This document shows positions 26,915 to 36,158 of a stretch of DNA of 64,000 bases, one piece after another. Source of the DNA: an uncultured Maribacter sp. (GTDB lineage: Bacteria; Bacteroidota; Bacteroidia; Flavobacteriales; Flavobacteriaceae); contig NZ_CANMBB010000008.1 in assembly GCF_947495965.1 (NCBI RefSeq), positions 113,071-177,070 of the forward strand, written 5' to 3'. Positions within the stretch are counted from its first letter, which is position 1. Every line of letters begins with the position of its first letter. The translations under genes and the position numbers were made by a program. Below the pieces are notes generated by a model that made no database searches, was not told the origin of the DNA, and saw only the letters and a program-made list of their open reading frames with translations.

Positions 26915-27439
26915 TTACCTTAGAGAATTCTTTTTTATAAAGCCGTCTGATGGCATTTTTTCTAATAATTGTTTTTTACCGTTATTATTTTTAAGATCTG
27001 TATTTAGTTGCAACATTTTTAATTTATATTCTTCTGTTGTGCAAATATACCTTGCAGGAACCCCAGCAACCACCATATTATCTGGTATACTTTTAGTAAC
27101 TACGCTATTTGCTCCTATTACACAGTTTTTTCCAATATGAACTCCAGGCATTATAACGGCATTATTACCTATATAAGTATTATCATCAATAGTTATTTTC
27201 CCAAATACATCAAAACCTGGAATTTCGTCACGAAATACCCATACCCCTCCATCATGATTAATAAACTGAACATTTGTAGTAATATGCACATGGTTTCCCA
27301 ACTTAATAAGATAAGGCTCTGAACCCCAATTTTTAATTGCAATTTTGCAATTTTCCCCAATGGAAACTCCTAAACTTTTAGCATAATCTATAGGGCTTTT
27401 TCTATATTTATTTATGATTGCAATTATTTTGTTCCACAT
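26915..27439 (-). CDS. Left-handed beta-helix acyltransferase (WcaF/maltose-acetyltransferase-like)
   Basis: A 174-residue hexapeptide-repeat protein. VSIGENCKIAI and LGNHVHITTNVQFINHDGG lead into ITIDDNTYIGNNAVIMPGVHIG and VIGANSVVTKSIPDNMVVAGVPARYI. The histidine in NHDGG is the probable catalytic base. The C-terminal 30 residues are a charged tail outside the helix. It belongs to the acyl-CoA-dependent sugar O-acetyltransferases common in polysaccharide loci. One base separates it from the genes on either side, so it sits in one tight operon. Confidence 0.85.
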   Translation of the reverse strand: MWNKIIAIINKYRKSPIDYAKSLGVSIGENCKIAIKNWGSEPYLIKLGNHVHITTNVQFINHDGGVWVFRDEIPGFDVFGKITIDDNTYIGNNAVIMPGVHIGKNCVIGANSVVTKSIPDNMVVAGVPARYICTTEEYKLKMLQLNTDLKNNNGKKQLLEKMPSDGFIKKNSLR

Positions 27440-27440
27440 T

Positions 27441-28574
27441 TTAAATTTCTTTTAAAAAATTATGAATTTTAAGAGATAACACTTTGTAGTCAAAATTATT
27501 TTTAGAAACTTTATAAGCTCTATCTGAAATTTCTTTTGCCTTCTCAAAAGTTATATTATTTATTTTATCTACATAGTCATTAACATTATAACTATTTATC
27601 AAAAAACAATTGTCCTTACTAAAATAATTACTCACCTCACCCCAATTATTAGAAATAAACGGTGTATTACATGCTGTATATTCTGCAATTTTATGCGGAA
27701 ACCTAGCTTTATGTTGTTCTATTTCGGGTAATGGTATTAATAACAAATCCGCTCCTTTATACAGCCCAATTAATTCATTATAAGGTATTCGGCTTTTTAA
27801 ATGTATATAATTACGTTTTGTAGACTTCTGTATTAATTCCTTTACTGTTTTCATTTGCACCTCACTTCCAGACACAACTAAAATAAGATTTAACTCTCTA
27901 GTTATTTTTTCAAAAACTTCAATTACAAACTTTAGAGTGTCTAAATATGCTGCAGATGCACAATAAAGCAAACTTTTTTCTCTCAAATTAACAGCATCAA
28001 TTTCATCTAGTTTTGCAATATCACATATTACAGGAATTTTTAATTTAGGAATTTTCGATTTATAACTATTCATTAAACTATCACTAATTAACAATACTCC
28101 ATCATATAAAAATTGACCATATTTATCAAAAAATTTATCGTTTACACTAGCATCTTTCGTAGCTCCTAAAGCTTCGTTAATATCTCCAATGTATTTATAT
28201 CCTAATATATATGAAAGACCCCTATAATATAGCGTACTATAAAGACTCGTTCTTACAGTAAATAATATATTTTTAGTTTTTAACTTTCTGTTTTTAATTA
28301 TATAATAGGTTTCTAAAAATGTTCCTAAAACTTTATTTCCTGAACGTAATATAAAATTAGAAGGCCTATAAGCAACAGGACTAGAACATAAATAATGTAC
28401 CCCTTCTACTTTGCCTTTTCGTTTAATAATTTTTTTATTTTCTTGCACCCCAAACCTAGAAAGCACAAGACAAGTATTACCCTGCAAAACAAAGCCTTTT
28501 GCAATTAATAATTGGCGTTGTATTGTTGCCATACCAAAAGGAAAGCCATTTGCTCCTACATATATAATATTCAT
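27441..28574 (-). CDS. Glycosyltransferase, GT-B fold (GT4-like)
   Basis: A 377-residue protein starting MNIIYVGANGFPFGMATIQR. The donor half has LILVVSGSE, YKGADLLLIPLPE and HKIAEYTACNTPFISNNWGE. That last segment stands where the E-x7-E motif normally lies but lacks the first glutamate, so this is a diverged member. The ATG at 28574 is chosen over a TTG at 28622, because the longer form would run into the upstream acyltransferase and adds a tail unlike GT-B starts. It lies seven bases after that gene. Confidence 0.82.
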   Translation of the reverse strand: MNIIYVGANGFPFGMATIQRQLLIAKGFVLQGNTCLVLSRFGVQENKKIIKRKGKVEGVHYLCSSPVAYRPSNFILRSGNKVLGTFLETYYIIKNRKLKTKNILFTVRTSLYSTLYYRGLSYILGYKYIGDINEALGATKDASVNDKFFDKYGQFLYDGVLLISDSLMNSYKSKIPKLKIPVICDIAKLDEIDAVNLREKSLLYCASAAYLDTLKFVIEVFEKITRELNLILVVSGSEVQMKTVKELIQKSTKRNYIHLKSRIPYNELIGLYKGADLLLIPLPEIEQHKARFPHKIAEYTACNTPFISNNWGEVSNYFSKDNCFLINSYNVNDYVDKINNITFEKAKEISDRAYKVSKNNFDYKVLSLKIHNFLKEI

Positions 28575-28581
28575 AATTATT

Positions 28582-29163
28582 TTAGATATTTTTATAATAA
28601 AATCGTTCCGTAAATTCTTCAAACGGTTTTAAAATATTCTTATTTGGCACACCAACAGCTACCGAATTATCTGGTATATCTTTATTAACTAGCGCATTAG
28701 CACCTATTACGACGTTATTACCAACATTTACTCCACCAACTATTACAACTCCTGGAGAAATCCTAACTTTATTGCCAATAGTTGGAGCTTCATTTTTTTC
28801 AGAAGCTAATGTTACACTATGCGTTAGCATTACATTATCGCCAATAATAGATTTAGAATTTACAACCAAAGCCATACCGTGGTTAATTTTTAAACCATAG
28901 CCAACTTTTACGGTTAATGGAAAGTCTATGGAATATTTTGCACTTAACCTATTAAATATTAACCTTGTAATAATGGAGAAAATGTACGTTGCTTTATTTT
29001 TATTTAAAATATTATAATGACGTGCCATTCTAAACCAAACAATAAATCGGAATAATTTATTAGTTCTATATGCTTTTAAAAAGGATTTTTTAGATATACC
29101 CATTCCTAATCTATATAAATCAGATTTGATATATGTAGTAAAATTTATGTTATCTTCAGTCAT
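28582..29163 (-). CDS. Serine-acetyltransferase-like hexapeptide acyltransferase
   Basis: A 193-residue protein with an alpha-helical N-terminal half (about residues 1-80) and a left-handed beta-helix made of repeats such as GDNVMLTHSVTLASEKNE, APTIGNKVRISPGVVIVGG and VIGANALVNKDIPDNSVAVGVP. The histidine in LTHSVTL and the NHGMALVV segment are typical of the CysE-like branch used in capsule loci. It is a paralogue of the gene at 25328 but is clearly diverged. Spacing to its neighbours is four and seven bases. Confidence 0.85.
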   Translation of the reverse strand: MTEDNINFTTYIKSDLYRLGMGISKKSFLKAYRTNKLFRFIVWFRMARHYNILNKNKATYIFSIITRLIFNRLSAKYSIDFPLTVKVGYGLKINHGMALVVNSKSIIGDNVMLTHSVTLASEKNEAPTIGNKVRISPGVVIVGGVNVGNNVVIGANALVNKDIPDNSVAVGVPNKNILKPFEEFTERFYYKNI

Positions 29164-29167
29164 AAAT

Positions 29168-29767
29168 TTAATTTTTCAAATCTTTAATTACTTTACAAGG
29201 ATTACCGGCTGCTAGCACATTTGATGGTATGTCTTTTGTCACAACACTATTAATACCTATAATAGTGTTTTTTCCAATCGTTACTCCTTTCATCACAACA
29301 ACACCATAACCTAACCATACATTATCATTAATAAAAACTGGTTTTGGACCGGAAACCCTTGGATCATCTAAATGCCAATCACTGTCGGTAATTAATACAT
29401 TAGCACCAACTTTAACGTTATTCCCAATGATGATTTTTTCAAAACAACCTATAGAAACACCACTAAAACCTGATTTAGAACCAATTTCCAAAACAGCCCC
29501 ATTATTCAATGTAGAAATCATACATCTATGGTTAATTCCTATTCTATTGGAAGTGGTTCTAGAATTAAAACGACAATTTTCACCTATTTTAATATTAGAA
29601 TCATTTGCAAGCTCAAAAGACGGCCATCCCCTAAAACTTGTGTTTTTACCAAGATTCACACCTATCGACTTTAAATAAAAACACTCCAAAAGAGAAATTA
29701 AACTATTCTTAAAATTTGCTATTATATAATTAAGTTTGTTGAAAATTTTATTTGTTATTTTTTTCAT
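29168..29767 (-). CDS. Left-handed beta-helix acyltransferase
   Basis: A 199-residue hexapeptide protein with many coils: LGKNTSFRGWPSFELA, IKIGENCRFNS, LEIGSKSGFSGVSIG, IIIGNNVKVGANVLITDSDWH and VWLGYGVVVMKGVTIGKNTIIGINSVVTKDIPSNVLAAGNPCKV. ITDSDWH holds the likely active-site histidine. An N-terminal extension of about 35 residues precedes the helix. It is the first of four acyltransferases met along the operon and lies 23 bases after the GT2 gene. Confidence 0.85.
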   Translation of the reverse strand: MKKITNKIFNKLNYIIANFKNSLISLLECFYLKSIGVNLGKNTSFRGWPSFELANDSNIKIGENCRFNSRTTSNRIGINHRCMISTLNNGAVLEIGSKSGFSGVSIGCFEKIIIGNNVKVGANVLITDSDWHLDDPRVSGPKPVFINDNVWLGYGVVVMKGVTIGKNTIIGINSVVTKDIPSNVLAAGNPCKVIKDLKN

Positions 29768-29790
29768 TATTTAACAATGGTTAATTTAAT

Positions 29791-30777
29791 TCAAATTTGA
29801 TTTTTCTTCAACTGTTGTATTTTAAAATCGACCTTATACATATTTAAAGGGGATGATTTATAAAAAAAATATTTAAGCTTATCCTTCAATGTATAGTTTT
29901 TAATTTTTAAATAATGCGCTTTTGATTTTAATAAAGCTTTGTTTTTATTGTAAAAAATAATAAACTCTTGAGTATCCCATATATGACGACTAAATGACAA
30001 AGTAGCTTGTAGATTTCTATAAATTATATATTCAAAAAAAACTCTATCATCATTAGAAACATAATTATTTTTAAATTCTTCTAATGAATAAAAAATCGAA
30101 ACTAAATCTTCTAGGTTTTTAATTTTAATGTTTCTCATTATAGAACCCGAACTTCTTAATAAATAATTATAGACAGGTTCTTTTAAAATATCTAATTTAT
30201 TAGCACTGTATAACATTTTTGGACCAAATTCAGCATCTTCGTGCAAAACATTTGGCATAAAAAAAAGTTTGTTCTTAATTAAAAATTCTCTTTTAATAAT
30301 AAAACGTTGAGCAGTACCTGATTTTAATCCTTTAAATAAATATTCTTTCCCTTTAATAACTCCATTAATATTTGGAAAATCTTCTATTTCTACATCTCCA
30401 TTTAATTCATTTACTCTATTAAGTTTAGTAACAAGGACATCAACATTATTAAACTGTATTGCTTCGTAAACTAACTTTAATGCATTATTTTCAATAGTAT
30501 CATCACTATCAACAAACCAAACGTATTTTCCAATTGCCATATTTAAGCCTGTATTTCTTGCAATACTTAAACCTCTATTTTTTTGTCTAATTAATTTAAT
30601 ATTATTAAACTTTTCTATAAAGGTATTGACTGTTCTTATACTATTATCTGGACTACCGTCATCTACAATAATAATTTCATAGTCTTCATTTATTTTTTCT
30701 TGATTCACAACACTTTCTAAGCAATTGTAAATATATTTTTCAACGTTGTAGACAGGAATAATTATGGATATAAACAT
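29791..30777 (-). CDS. Glycosyltransferase family 2
   Basis: A 328-residue GT-A inverting enzyme. The N-terminus ISIIIPVYNVEKYI and EIIIVDDGSPDNS bind the nucleotide, VWFVDSDDT is the metal-binding DXD region, and VLHEDAEFGPKM corresponds to the acceptor-side acidic motif with the catalytic base. The C-terminal 100 residues are basic and may sit on the membrane. It starts one base after the preceding glycosyltransferase. Wzy-type repeat units commonly mix GT2 and GT4 enzymes like this. Confidence 0.92.
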   Translation of the reverse strand: MFISIIIPVYNVEKYIYNCLESVVNQEKINEDYEIIIVDDGSPDNSIRTVNTFIEKFNNIKLIRQKNRGLSIARNTGLNMAIGKYVWFVDSDDTIENNALKLVYEAIQFNNVDVLVTKLNRVNELNGDVEIEDFPNINGVIKGKEYLFKGLKSGTAQRFIIKREFLIKNKLFFMPNVLHEDAEFGPKMLYSANKLDILKEPVYNYLLRSSGSIMRNIKIKNLEDLVSIFYSLEEFKNNYVSNDDRVFFEYIIYRNLQATLSFSRHIWDTQEFIIFYNKNKALLKSKAHYLKIKNYTLKDKLKYFFYKSSPLNMYKVDFKIQQLKKNQI

Positions 30778-30778
30778 A

Positions 30779-32077
30779 TTATAATTTATTTACTTTTTTC
30801 CATTTCTCAATAATCTTGTCATAAGATCTAACTAATATATACTCCATAGTTATTATATTTTTCAAAAAGTTATATTTAGATTTTATTTTTCTTAAAAATT
30901 CTTTAATAAATTTTAATCTAAATTCAGGATTATGGATTTCTTTATAGTTCTGTATAAGATAATTTTGATCTAAAGACTTTAGAAATAATTCTTCCCATTG
31001 CAATAAAATTACTTCGAAAGAAAAATTAGACTTGATAAAAGCTAAAACATCTTTATATTCATTACTCTGTTCTATTAAAAGTTTAGTAATTTGATTTGTT
31101 AATGAGCTTGCTGATTGATACAAATTGTTTTTATTAAAAACAGTATCTAAATAACCTGGACATTTAATAGTGGTTACATTACAGCCCATTGCTTGCATTT
31201 CTATTGAAGTAAAACCAAATGTTTCACTTATTCCAGAAGGGTTTGGCACACCTACTTTACATTTAAGCAATAAGTTATTTTTTTCTTCACCTAAAACACC
31301 CATAAAATGTACAGATGGATGAATTTTATTATCTTCAACCAAAAATTTCATAAATTTATTTTCATAATCTTTTTCAGCTATTCCCCATTTACCTAATTTT
31401 AATTTTCTATCATATAATTTTCCAGAACCTAAAATAAATAATTGAGCATCTGGAACTTTTTTTAAAATATTTGGCCAAGCTTGTGCTAAAAGGTGAAACC
31501 CCTTTGACGGCACTATACTTCCCATATATATTACATTGTTCTTTCGTTTTTGAAAAGGGTATGAAGAGACATTGTATTTTTTAATTGAAGATAGTGATAA
31601 AGCGTTATAAATGTAGTCAAGTTTATAGGCTATTTTATGATCTCTGTGTAAATCTCTTTGCTCACGACCAACATTAATAATTCGAATTACATTTGCAGCG
31701 TTATAATAAAATTCAAGATCACTCTCATTCATAAAATTATGGGCCCAAATAACAAATTTAACTGTTGGATATTTTGAAATAAGTTCTTTAGGTATACGTT
31801 TATGATCCACAAGAAAATAGTCAACTTTTTTTTTTATAGAGCTTAATATTGCGTTTTCTATGGTGTTAATAATATTGCAACATATTTCCTTTGGAAATAA
31901 TCCTTTCCTTTCTGTAAATAATATAACATTTAGTGCGTTTTTTCTAACTGATAGTGAATGTGCGATAGAAAGTATTGCATATTCACTGCCTCCAATGCCA
32001 GGGTTGGAATTTGCTAAGTTTCTACAATCAATGGATTCTATGCCTATATTGTTTAAATAAAAAGCGACGTTTCTCAT
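30779..32077 (-). CDS. Glycosyltransferase, GT4-like
   Basis: A 432-residue GT-B enzyme. The opening has NPGIGGSEYAILS (glycine loop). The donor domain has VIYMGSIVPSKGFHLLAQAW, LFILGSGKLYDRKL and the E-x7-E motif in GISETFGFTSIEMQAMGCNV. A basic C-terminal tail of about 80 residues follows the fold. Its first 50 bases overlap the end of the polymerase gene in another frame. The overlap is large but the MRNVAFYLNNIGIES start fits the fold, so coupling to wzy is likely. Confidence 0.87.
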   Translation of the reverse strand: MRNVAFYLNNIGIESIDCRNLANSNPGIGGSEYAILSIAHSLSVRKNALNVILFTERKGLFPKEICCNIINTIENAILSSIKKKVDYFLVDHKRIPKELISKYPTVKFVIWAHNFMNESDLEFYYNAANVIRIINVGREQRDLHRDHKIAYKLDYIYNALSLSSIKKYNVSSYPFQKRKNNVIYMGSIVPSKGFHLLAQAWPNILKKVPDAQLFILGSGKLYDRKLKLGKWGIAEKDYENKFMKFLVEDNKIHPSVHFMGVLGEEKNNLLLKCKVGVPNPSGISETFGFTSIEMQAMGCNVTTIKCPGYLDTVFNKNNLYQSASSLTNQITKLLIEQSNEYKDVLAFIKSNFSFEVILLQWEELFLKSLDQNYLIQNYKEIHNPEFRLKFIKEFLRKIKSKYNFLKNIITMEYILVRSYDKIIEKWKKVNKL

Positions 32078-33233
32078 ATTTTATTCTGGTTAACATATAT
32101 AAAAGTAATGCTTGTATAAGCATACTGCTTTGCTGGTAAGCTTCTGGATGCGTTATGGAAATAATTAACAAAAAGATAAACCATGCCCCTATGTATTTAT
32201 AGGGCTTTGGCACCTTCATTCTAATTGCCTTTATCATATAACCTATAATACATAACACTAATGGAATACCCCCAATCCAACTCAACCCTAACAATCCCCA
32301 ATCGGCTAAATTAATACCTTCATTTCTTAGATCCATTACATATTTTCCATAAGGAGAATCCCCTATAAGACCTGAACCAAAGAAATATTCTATATTACTT
32401 TTAAAATGATCGTTAAAAAAATATACTAGCTGAATTGTTCTTGCATAATCTTCATTGTCTAAGGTCTCTCCGCCACTTTGCCTTTCTAACATATGATTCA
32501 AAGCCTCTTGAACAGGCGGGATGAAATACGATGCTGCTAGAAATATTAGTATACCAAAAAACGTTGCTAAATTTTTTACAGTAAAAAGTTTTTTATTATG
32601 AGCATAAATCAAATACATACTAGACACAACCATAGAAAAAAGCATAATTCTAAAACCACGCATCAAAACGGCAATGAAACAAATTATTATTAATATTAAA
32701 TATTTGTATTGTTTTGTAGTTAAAAATTTATTCAATCCATAAAAAACACCTAAGGATAAAAGAGATTGTCCATGAACTTGTATAAAACGCCATGCAGTTT
32801 TACTATTTATTATCCAATCATAACTTGATGCAATAAAATAAATTCTAGGAAACATGATTTGTTGAAAGAAATAACAAAAAGCAGCGCCTAAAGTTAAATA
32901 AAGCATAGCTTTTTCAAGCTTACTTACAGAAATATTGATGTAAGCCAAAAAATAAAAAAAGAAAATATCCAAGATATAGAAAGCTGCCTTAAAACTTGTA
33001 AATAAACCTTGTCCTCTATAGTAGAAGCTAGAAATAGCATTAAAGACTAAAGCAAATATAATCGCAACAAAATAACCTTTAAATTCTTTTTTTTTATTAA
33101 AACCTAAAATTGTTCCTAATGCGAGAATTGCTAAATGAATAGTATTCCCTAAAGGCACATTTTTAAAAGCTATAAAGCCATAAAAATATGTCAACAATAA
33201 AAATAGAGAAATAACTTTAACATTTTTACTCAT
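32028..33233 (-). CDS. wzy: O-antigen/capsule repeat-unit polymerase (Wzy-like)
   Basis: A 401-residue polytopic membrane protein with roughly ten hydrophobic segments and one large loop between about residues 240 and 300 (containing MLERQSGGETLDNEDYARTIQ). This is the usual outline of Wzy polymerases and O-antigen ligases. Sequence motifs in this family are weak, so the call rests on topology and on its position between the flippase and the glycosyltransferases. It would join undecaprenyl-linked repeat units at the outer face of the inner membrane. Confidence 0.75.
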   Translation of the reverse strand: MSKNVKVISLFLLLTYFYGFIAFKNVPLGNTIHLAILALGTILGFNKKKEFKGYFVAIIFALVFNAISSFYYRGQGLFTSFKAAFYILDIFFFYFLAYINISVSKLEKAMLYLTLGAAFCYFFQQIMFPRIYFIASSYDWIINSKTAWRFIQVHGQSLLSLGVFYGLNKFLTTKQYKYLILIIICFIAVLMRGFRIMLFSMVVSSMYLIYAHNKKLFTVKNLATFFGILIFLAASYFIPPVQEALNHMLERQSGGETLDNEDYARTIQLVYFFNDHFKSNIEYFFGSGLIGDSPYGKYVMDLRNEGINLADWGLLGLSWIGGIPLVLCIIGYMIKAIRMKVPKPYKYIGAWFIFLLIISITHPEAYQQSSMLIQALLLYMLTRIKYEKRRFLFKQYRHRIH

Positions 33234-33300
33234 AAAATATATTCACTACTATTTAAAGTTTTATTAGTTTTAATTTATTAATTAGAATTTATTCTCCTTT

Positions 33301-34827
33301 CTAATTGAACTTGTTTTTTAGTAATACTATTTTTTCTTCTACAAATGCTTTTTCCACTTTATTTAGACCAACAAAGTAAATCGCTAAGCTGACAGAAAAC
33401 ACACAACTTAAACCAACAATTACAAAAGAAAGAAAATCTTCTGTTAGATTTAAAGCAAGTATAATTGGTATTATAATAGAAATAGCTACTACCTTTAAAC
33501 TAGTAATTACAACTTCATTGAAATAACTTAACAAAGAAAGGTTAATCATATTTTTAATTACAAGTAACCTTGCTATTTCAGCTATAATCGAAATTATGAT
33601 TTGTACAATAAAAACATATTCTGGCACTGAATACATTTTAAGAATAAAATAAGCAATTGGTACTATGGTAATATTAATGCCTCCCACAATTAATTGAAAG
33701 TTACGTATTTTACCTTGTGATCCTGCAGCCGCGGATATTGGATTTCCCACAGCGGTCAATATTCCTATAAATATCATCAACTGTACAAATTGTATAGTAT
33801 GGTCTGGGACTTCTTTTAGCCAAATAGAAAGAATATACTCGGTTTTAAGAAGTACAGGAAGGGATAAAAATAATAGAAGATAAAATGAATATTTGCAAGC
33901 AGAAAGAAGTAACTCATGCATATACTTAAGGTTTCCAGAAGCATAAGACTTATGTAATTGCGGATTTAGAGCTTGCTGAAAGCCAGATGTAAATTTTTGA
34001 AGTGCCATTTGAATTTGAACGGCTATTCCCCTCGCGGCATTAACAGCAGGATTAAAGAAAATATTTAACAGGATATTAATCCCTTCTACAGTTAATAAAT
34101 TAGTTATACTGCCGCTTAAACTCCAAAATGCATAAGAAGACATTTCTTTTACAAGTTCTTTCTCTACTTTAAAACTAAATTTTACATTTGTAAAATTTTT
34201 TCTACAATAAATCTGATAAACTACTCTAGTAACTAGGTTTACTAATAACATAAAAGATGCATATGTAATTAATTTATCCCCTGAAAACTTAACTAACAGA
34301 AGAACCAAAAAAAGCTTTAAGGCAGTTTCTATTATTGATACATAAGCGTAAATATTCATTTTTTCATGAGCAATAATTAGAGCATTATAAGGTACGCTTA
34401 AAACCATTATCATGGTTGAAGCAACGGATAAATGAAAAACCCAATTTGCAGCTACAATTCTATCACTTGGGATTGTCATCTTATTGTTTAAAAACCAAAG
34501 CCCTATAATTTCTGCAAAAATGAAGATTAATATTGCAATAAAAATATGAATTAAAACACTTGTACTAAAGACAATATTTAATTTTGATTTTTTTTCATCA
34601 ACTAGATAGAAAGACATAAACCTATTAGTAGCACTCCCCATCGCATAATTAATAAAAGTAAATAATACCACAACACCTCCTATGACATTATATATTCCAT
34701 AATTAGTTTCTCCCAACTCTTCTAGTACTATCCGAGCAGTAAATAGGCTTACACCCATTATTACCAACATACGTATGTATAGTAAGCCAGTATTTTTTGC
34801 GATTTTTTTATTTTTTTCTCTACTCAA
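33301..34827 (-). CDS. wzx: Polysaccharide repeat-unit flippase (Wzx-like, MOP superfamily)
   Basis: A 508-residue protein with 12 to 14 hydrophobic segments, opening with NTGLLYIRMLVIMGVSLFTARIVLEELGETNYGIYNVIGG. This is a very typical start for flavobacterial Wzx/RfbX-type transporters in the MOP superfamily. It would flip the lipid-linked repeat unit across the inner membrane for Wzy. It lies 82 bases after the epimerase and 67 bases before the polymerase. Those are the longest gaps in the minus-strand run apart from the one before wzc. Confidence 0.9.
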   Translation of the reverse strand: MSREKNKKIAKNTGLLYIRMLVIMGVSLFTARIVLEELGETNYGIYNVIGGVVVLFTFINYAMGSATNRFMSFYLVDEKKSKLNIVFSTSVLIHIFIAILIFIFAEIIGLWFLNNKMTIPSDRIVAANWVFHLSVASTMIMVLSVPYNALIIAHEKMNIYAYVSIIETALKLFLVLLLVKFSGDKLITYASFMLLVNLVTRVVYQIYCRKNFTNVKFSFKVEKELVKEMSSYAFWSLSGSITNLLTVEGINILLNIFFNPAVNAARGIAVQIQMALQKFTSGFQQALNPQLHKSYASGNLKYMHELLLSACKYSFYLLLFLSLPVLLKTEYILSIWLKEVPDHTIQFVQLMIFIGILTAVGNPISAAAGSQGKIRNFQLIVGGINITIVPIAYFILKMYSVPEYVFIVQIIISIIAEIARLLVIKNMINLSLLSYFNEVVITSLKVVAISIIIPIILALNLTEDFLSFVIVGLSCVFSVSLAIYFVGLNKVEKAFVEEKIVLLKNKFN

Positions 34828-34909
34828 AATACTTACAATTCAATTTCATACTACTTCCTAGAATACTATTTTAATGAGCTTCATTATTAAAAAAAACAAT
34901 CATAAAAAA

Positions 34910-35923
34910 TTAAATATCTCTATTATATTCTTTAAACCAATTTACAAAATTAGCTACTCCTTTATCTAAATTTATCTTAGGTTTATATCCCACATTTTTT
35001 TCTAATGCAGTAGTATCTGCCCAAGTTCTTTTTACATCCCCATCTTGCATAGGCATAAAATTCTTTTCTGCTTTTTTACCTAATTCATTTTCTAAACAAC
35101 TAATAAAATCCATAAGTTTTACAGGTTTAGAATTACCAATATTATAAACTACAGCTAGTTTTTTGTTTGGCAGTGCTGTAATACATCTTGCAACCCCCTC
35201 TACAATATCATCAATATAAGTGAAATCACGTTCCATATTGCCATTATTAAATACTTTAATAGCCTCCTCTTTATTAATTGCTGTAGCAAAAAGCATAGGA
35301 GCCATATCTGGGCGCCCCCATGGGCCATATACCGTAAAAAAACGTAAGCCCGTAGTAGGTAAATTATACAAATGGCTATACGTATGCGCCATTAGCTCGT
35401 TACTCTTTTTGGTTGCAGCATATAAAGAAACTGGATGATCTACCCTATCTTCTTCAGAAAAAGGAATTTTTGCATTAGCACCATATACCGAAGAGCTAGA
35501 AGCATATAAAAAATGTGCTATCTTATAATTTCTACAACATTCCAATAAATTTACAAAACCAACTACATTAGATTGTACATAAGCATGGGGGTTTTCTAAA
35601 GAATAACGAACCCCTGCCTGCGCTGCTAAATTAACAACATGCGTAAAGTTTTCCTGCTTAAAAAGTTCTTCTAATTTTGGTAAATTAGTAATATCTGTTT
35701 TAATAAAACGATAATTGCCATATATTTCACTAAAAACTAATGTCCCATCTTCTGGGATATTAGTTTGTTGTATTCCCGTTTCTGCTAATCGTGCATATTT
35801 TAAATTAACATCGTAATAGTCATTAATACTATCTAAACCAATTAACTCTACACCACCTTTAATTAATTCCATTACTAAATGAAAGCCAATAAAACCTGCT
35901 GCACCCGTAACTAATATTTTCAT
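34910..35923 (-). CDS. NAD-dependent sugar epimerase (UDP-glucuronate 4-epimerase-like)
   Basis: A 337-residue extended short-chain dehydrogenase. GAAGFIGFH near the N-terminus binds NAD, YAATKKSNE supplies the catalytic Tyr-x3-Lys with an upstream SSSSVYG serine, and LRFFTVYGPWGRPDMAPMLF is the C-terminal substrate-domain signature of the CapI/LspL UDP-glucuronate 4-epimerase group. It would make UDP-galacturonate for the repeat unit, so a uronic-acid-containing, acidic polysaccharide is plausible. It is the most upstream gene of the minus-strand locus and probably carries the operon promoter in the 235-base gap before it. Confidence 0.88.
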   Translation of the reverse strand: MKILVTGAAGFIGFHLVMELIKGGVELIGLDSINDYYDVNLKYARLAETGIQQTNIPEDGTLVFSEIYGNYRFIKTDITNLPKLEELFKQENFTHVVNLAAQAGVRYSLENPHAYVQSNVVGFVNLLECCRNYKIAHFLYASSSSVYGANAKIPFSEEDRVDHPVSLYAATKKSNELMAHTYSHLYNLPTTGLRFFTVYGPWGRPDMAPMLFATAINKEEAIKVFNNGNMERDFTYIDDIVEGVARCITALPNKKLAVVYNIGNSKPVKLMDFISCLENELGKKAEKNFMPMQDGDVKRTWADTTALEKNVGYKPKINLDKGVANFVNWFKEYNRDI

Positions 35924-36131
35924 CTCTTCTTTTTATTTTTTAAAATTCAAAAACAATTCTTCCTAAAAACAAAGCTGTCATTATAATTTCTTCCTAAAAA
36001 ATAGAGAGTTTTTTTAATTTCTTTAATTATTAGGGAACAAAACTTTTACAAATTTAGAATTGCAAGATACTGTATTATTAAAAATTCTACTTTAAGCATC
36101 TCTTATTATTCGATAAATAGCATATAAATTA

Positions 36132-36147
36132 TGTTTAATATTAAACA
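36132..36147. promoter_or_regulatory. 16-bp perfect palindrome downstream of the oxidoreductase-like gene
   Basis: TGTTTAATATTAAACA, 11 bases beyond the stop of the gene at 36159 and upstream of the epimerase operon. It could be an operator or a weak terminator; there is no T-run on either side. Confidence 0.3.
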
Positions 36148-36158
36148 AGACGAATTTG

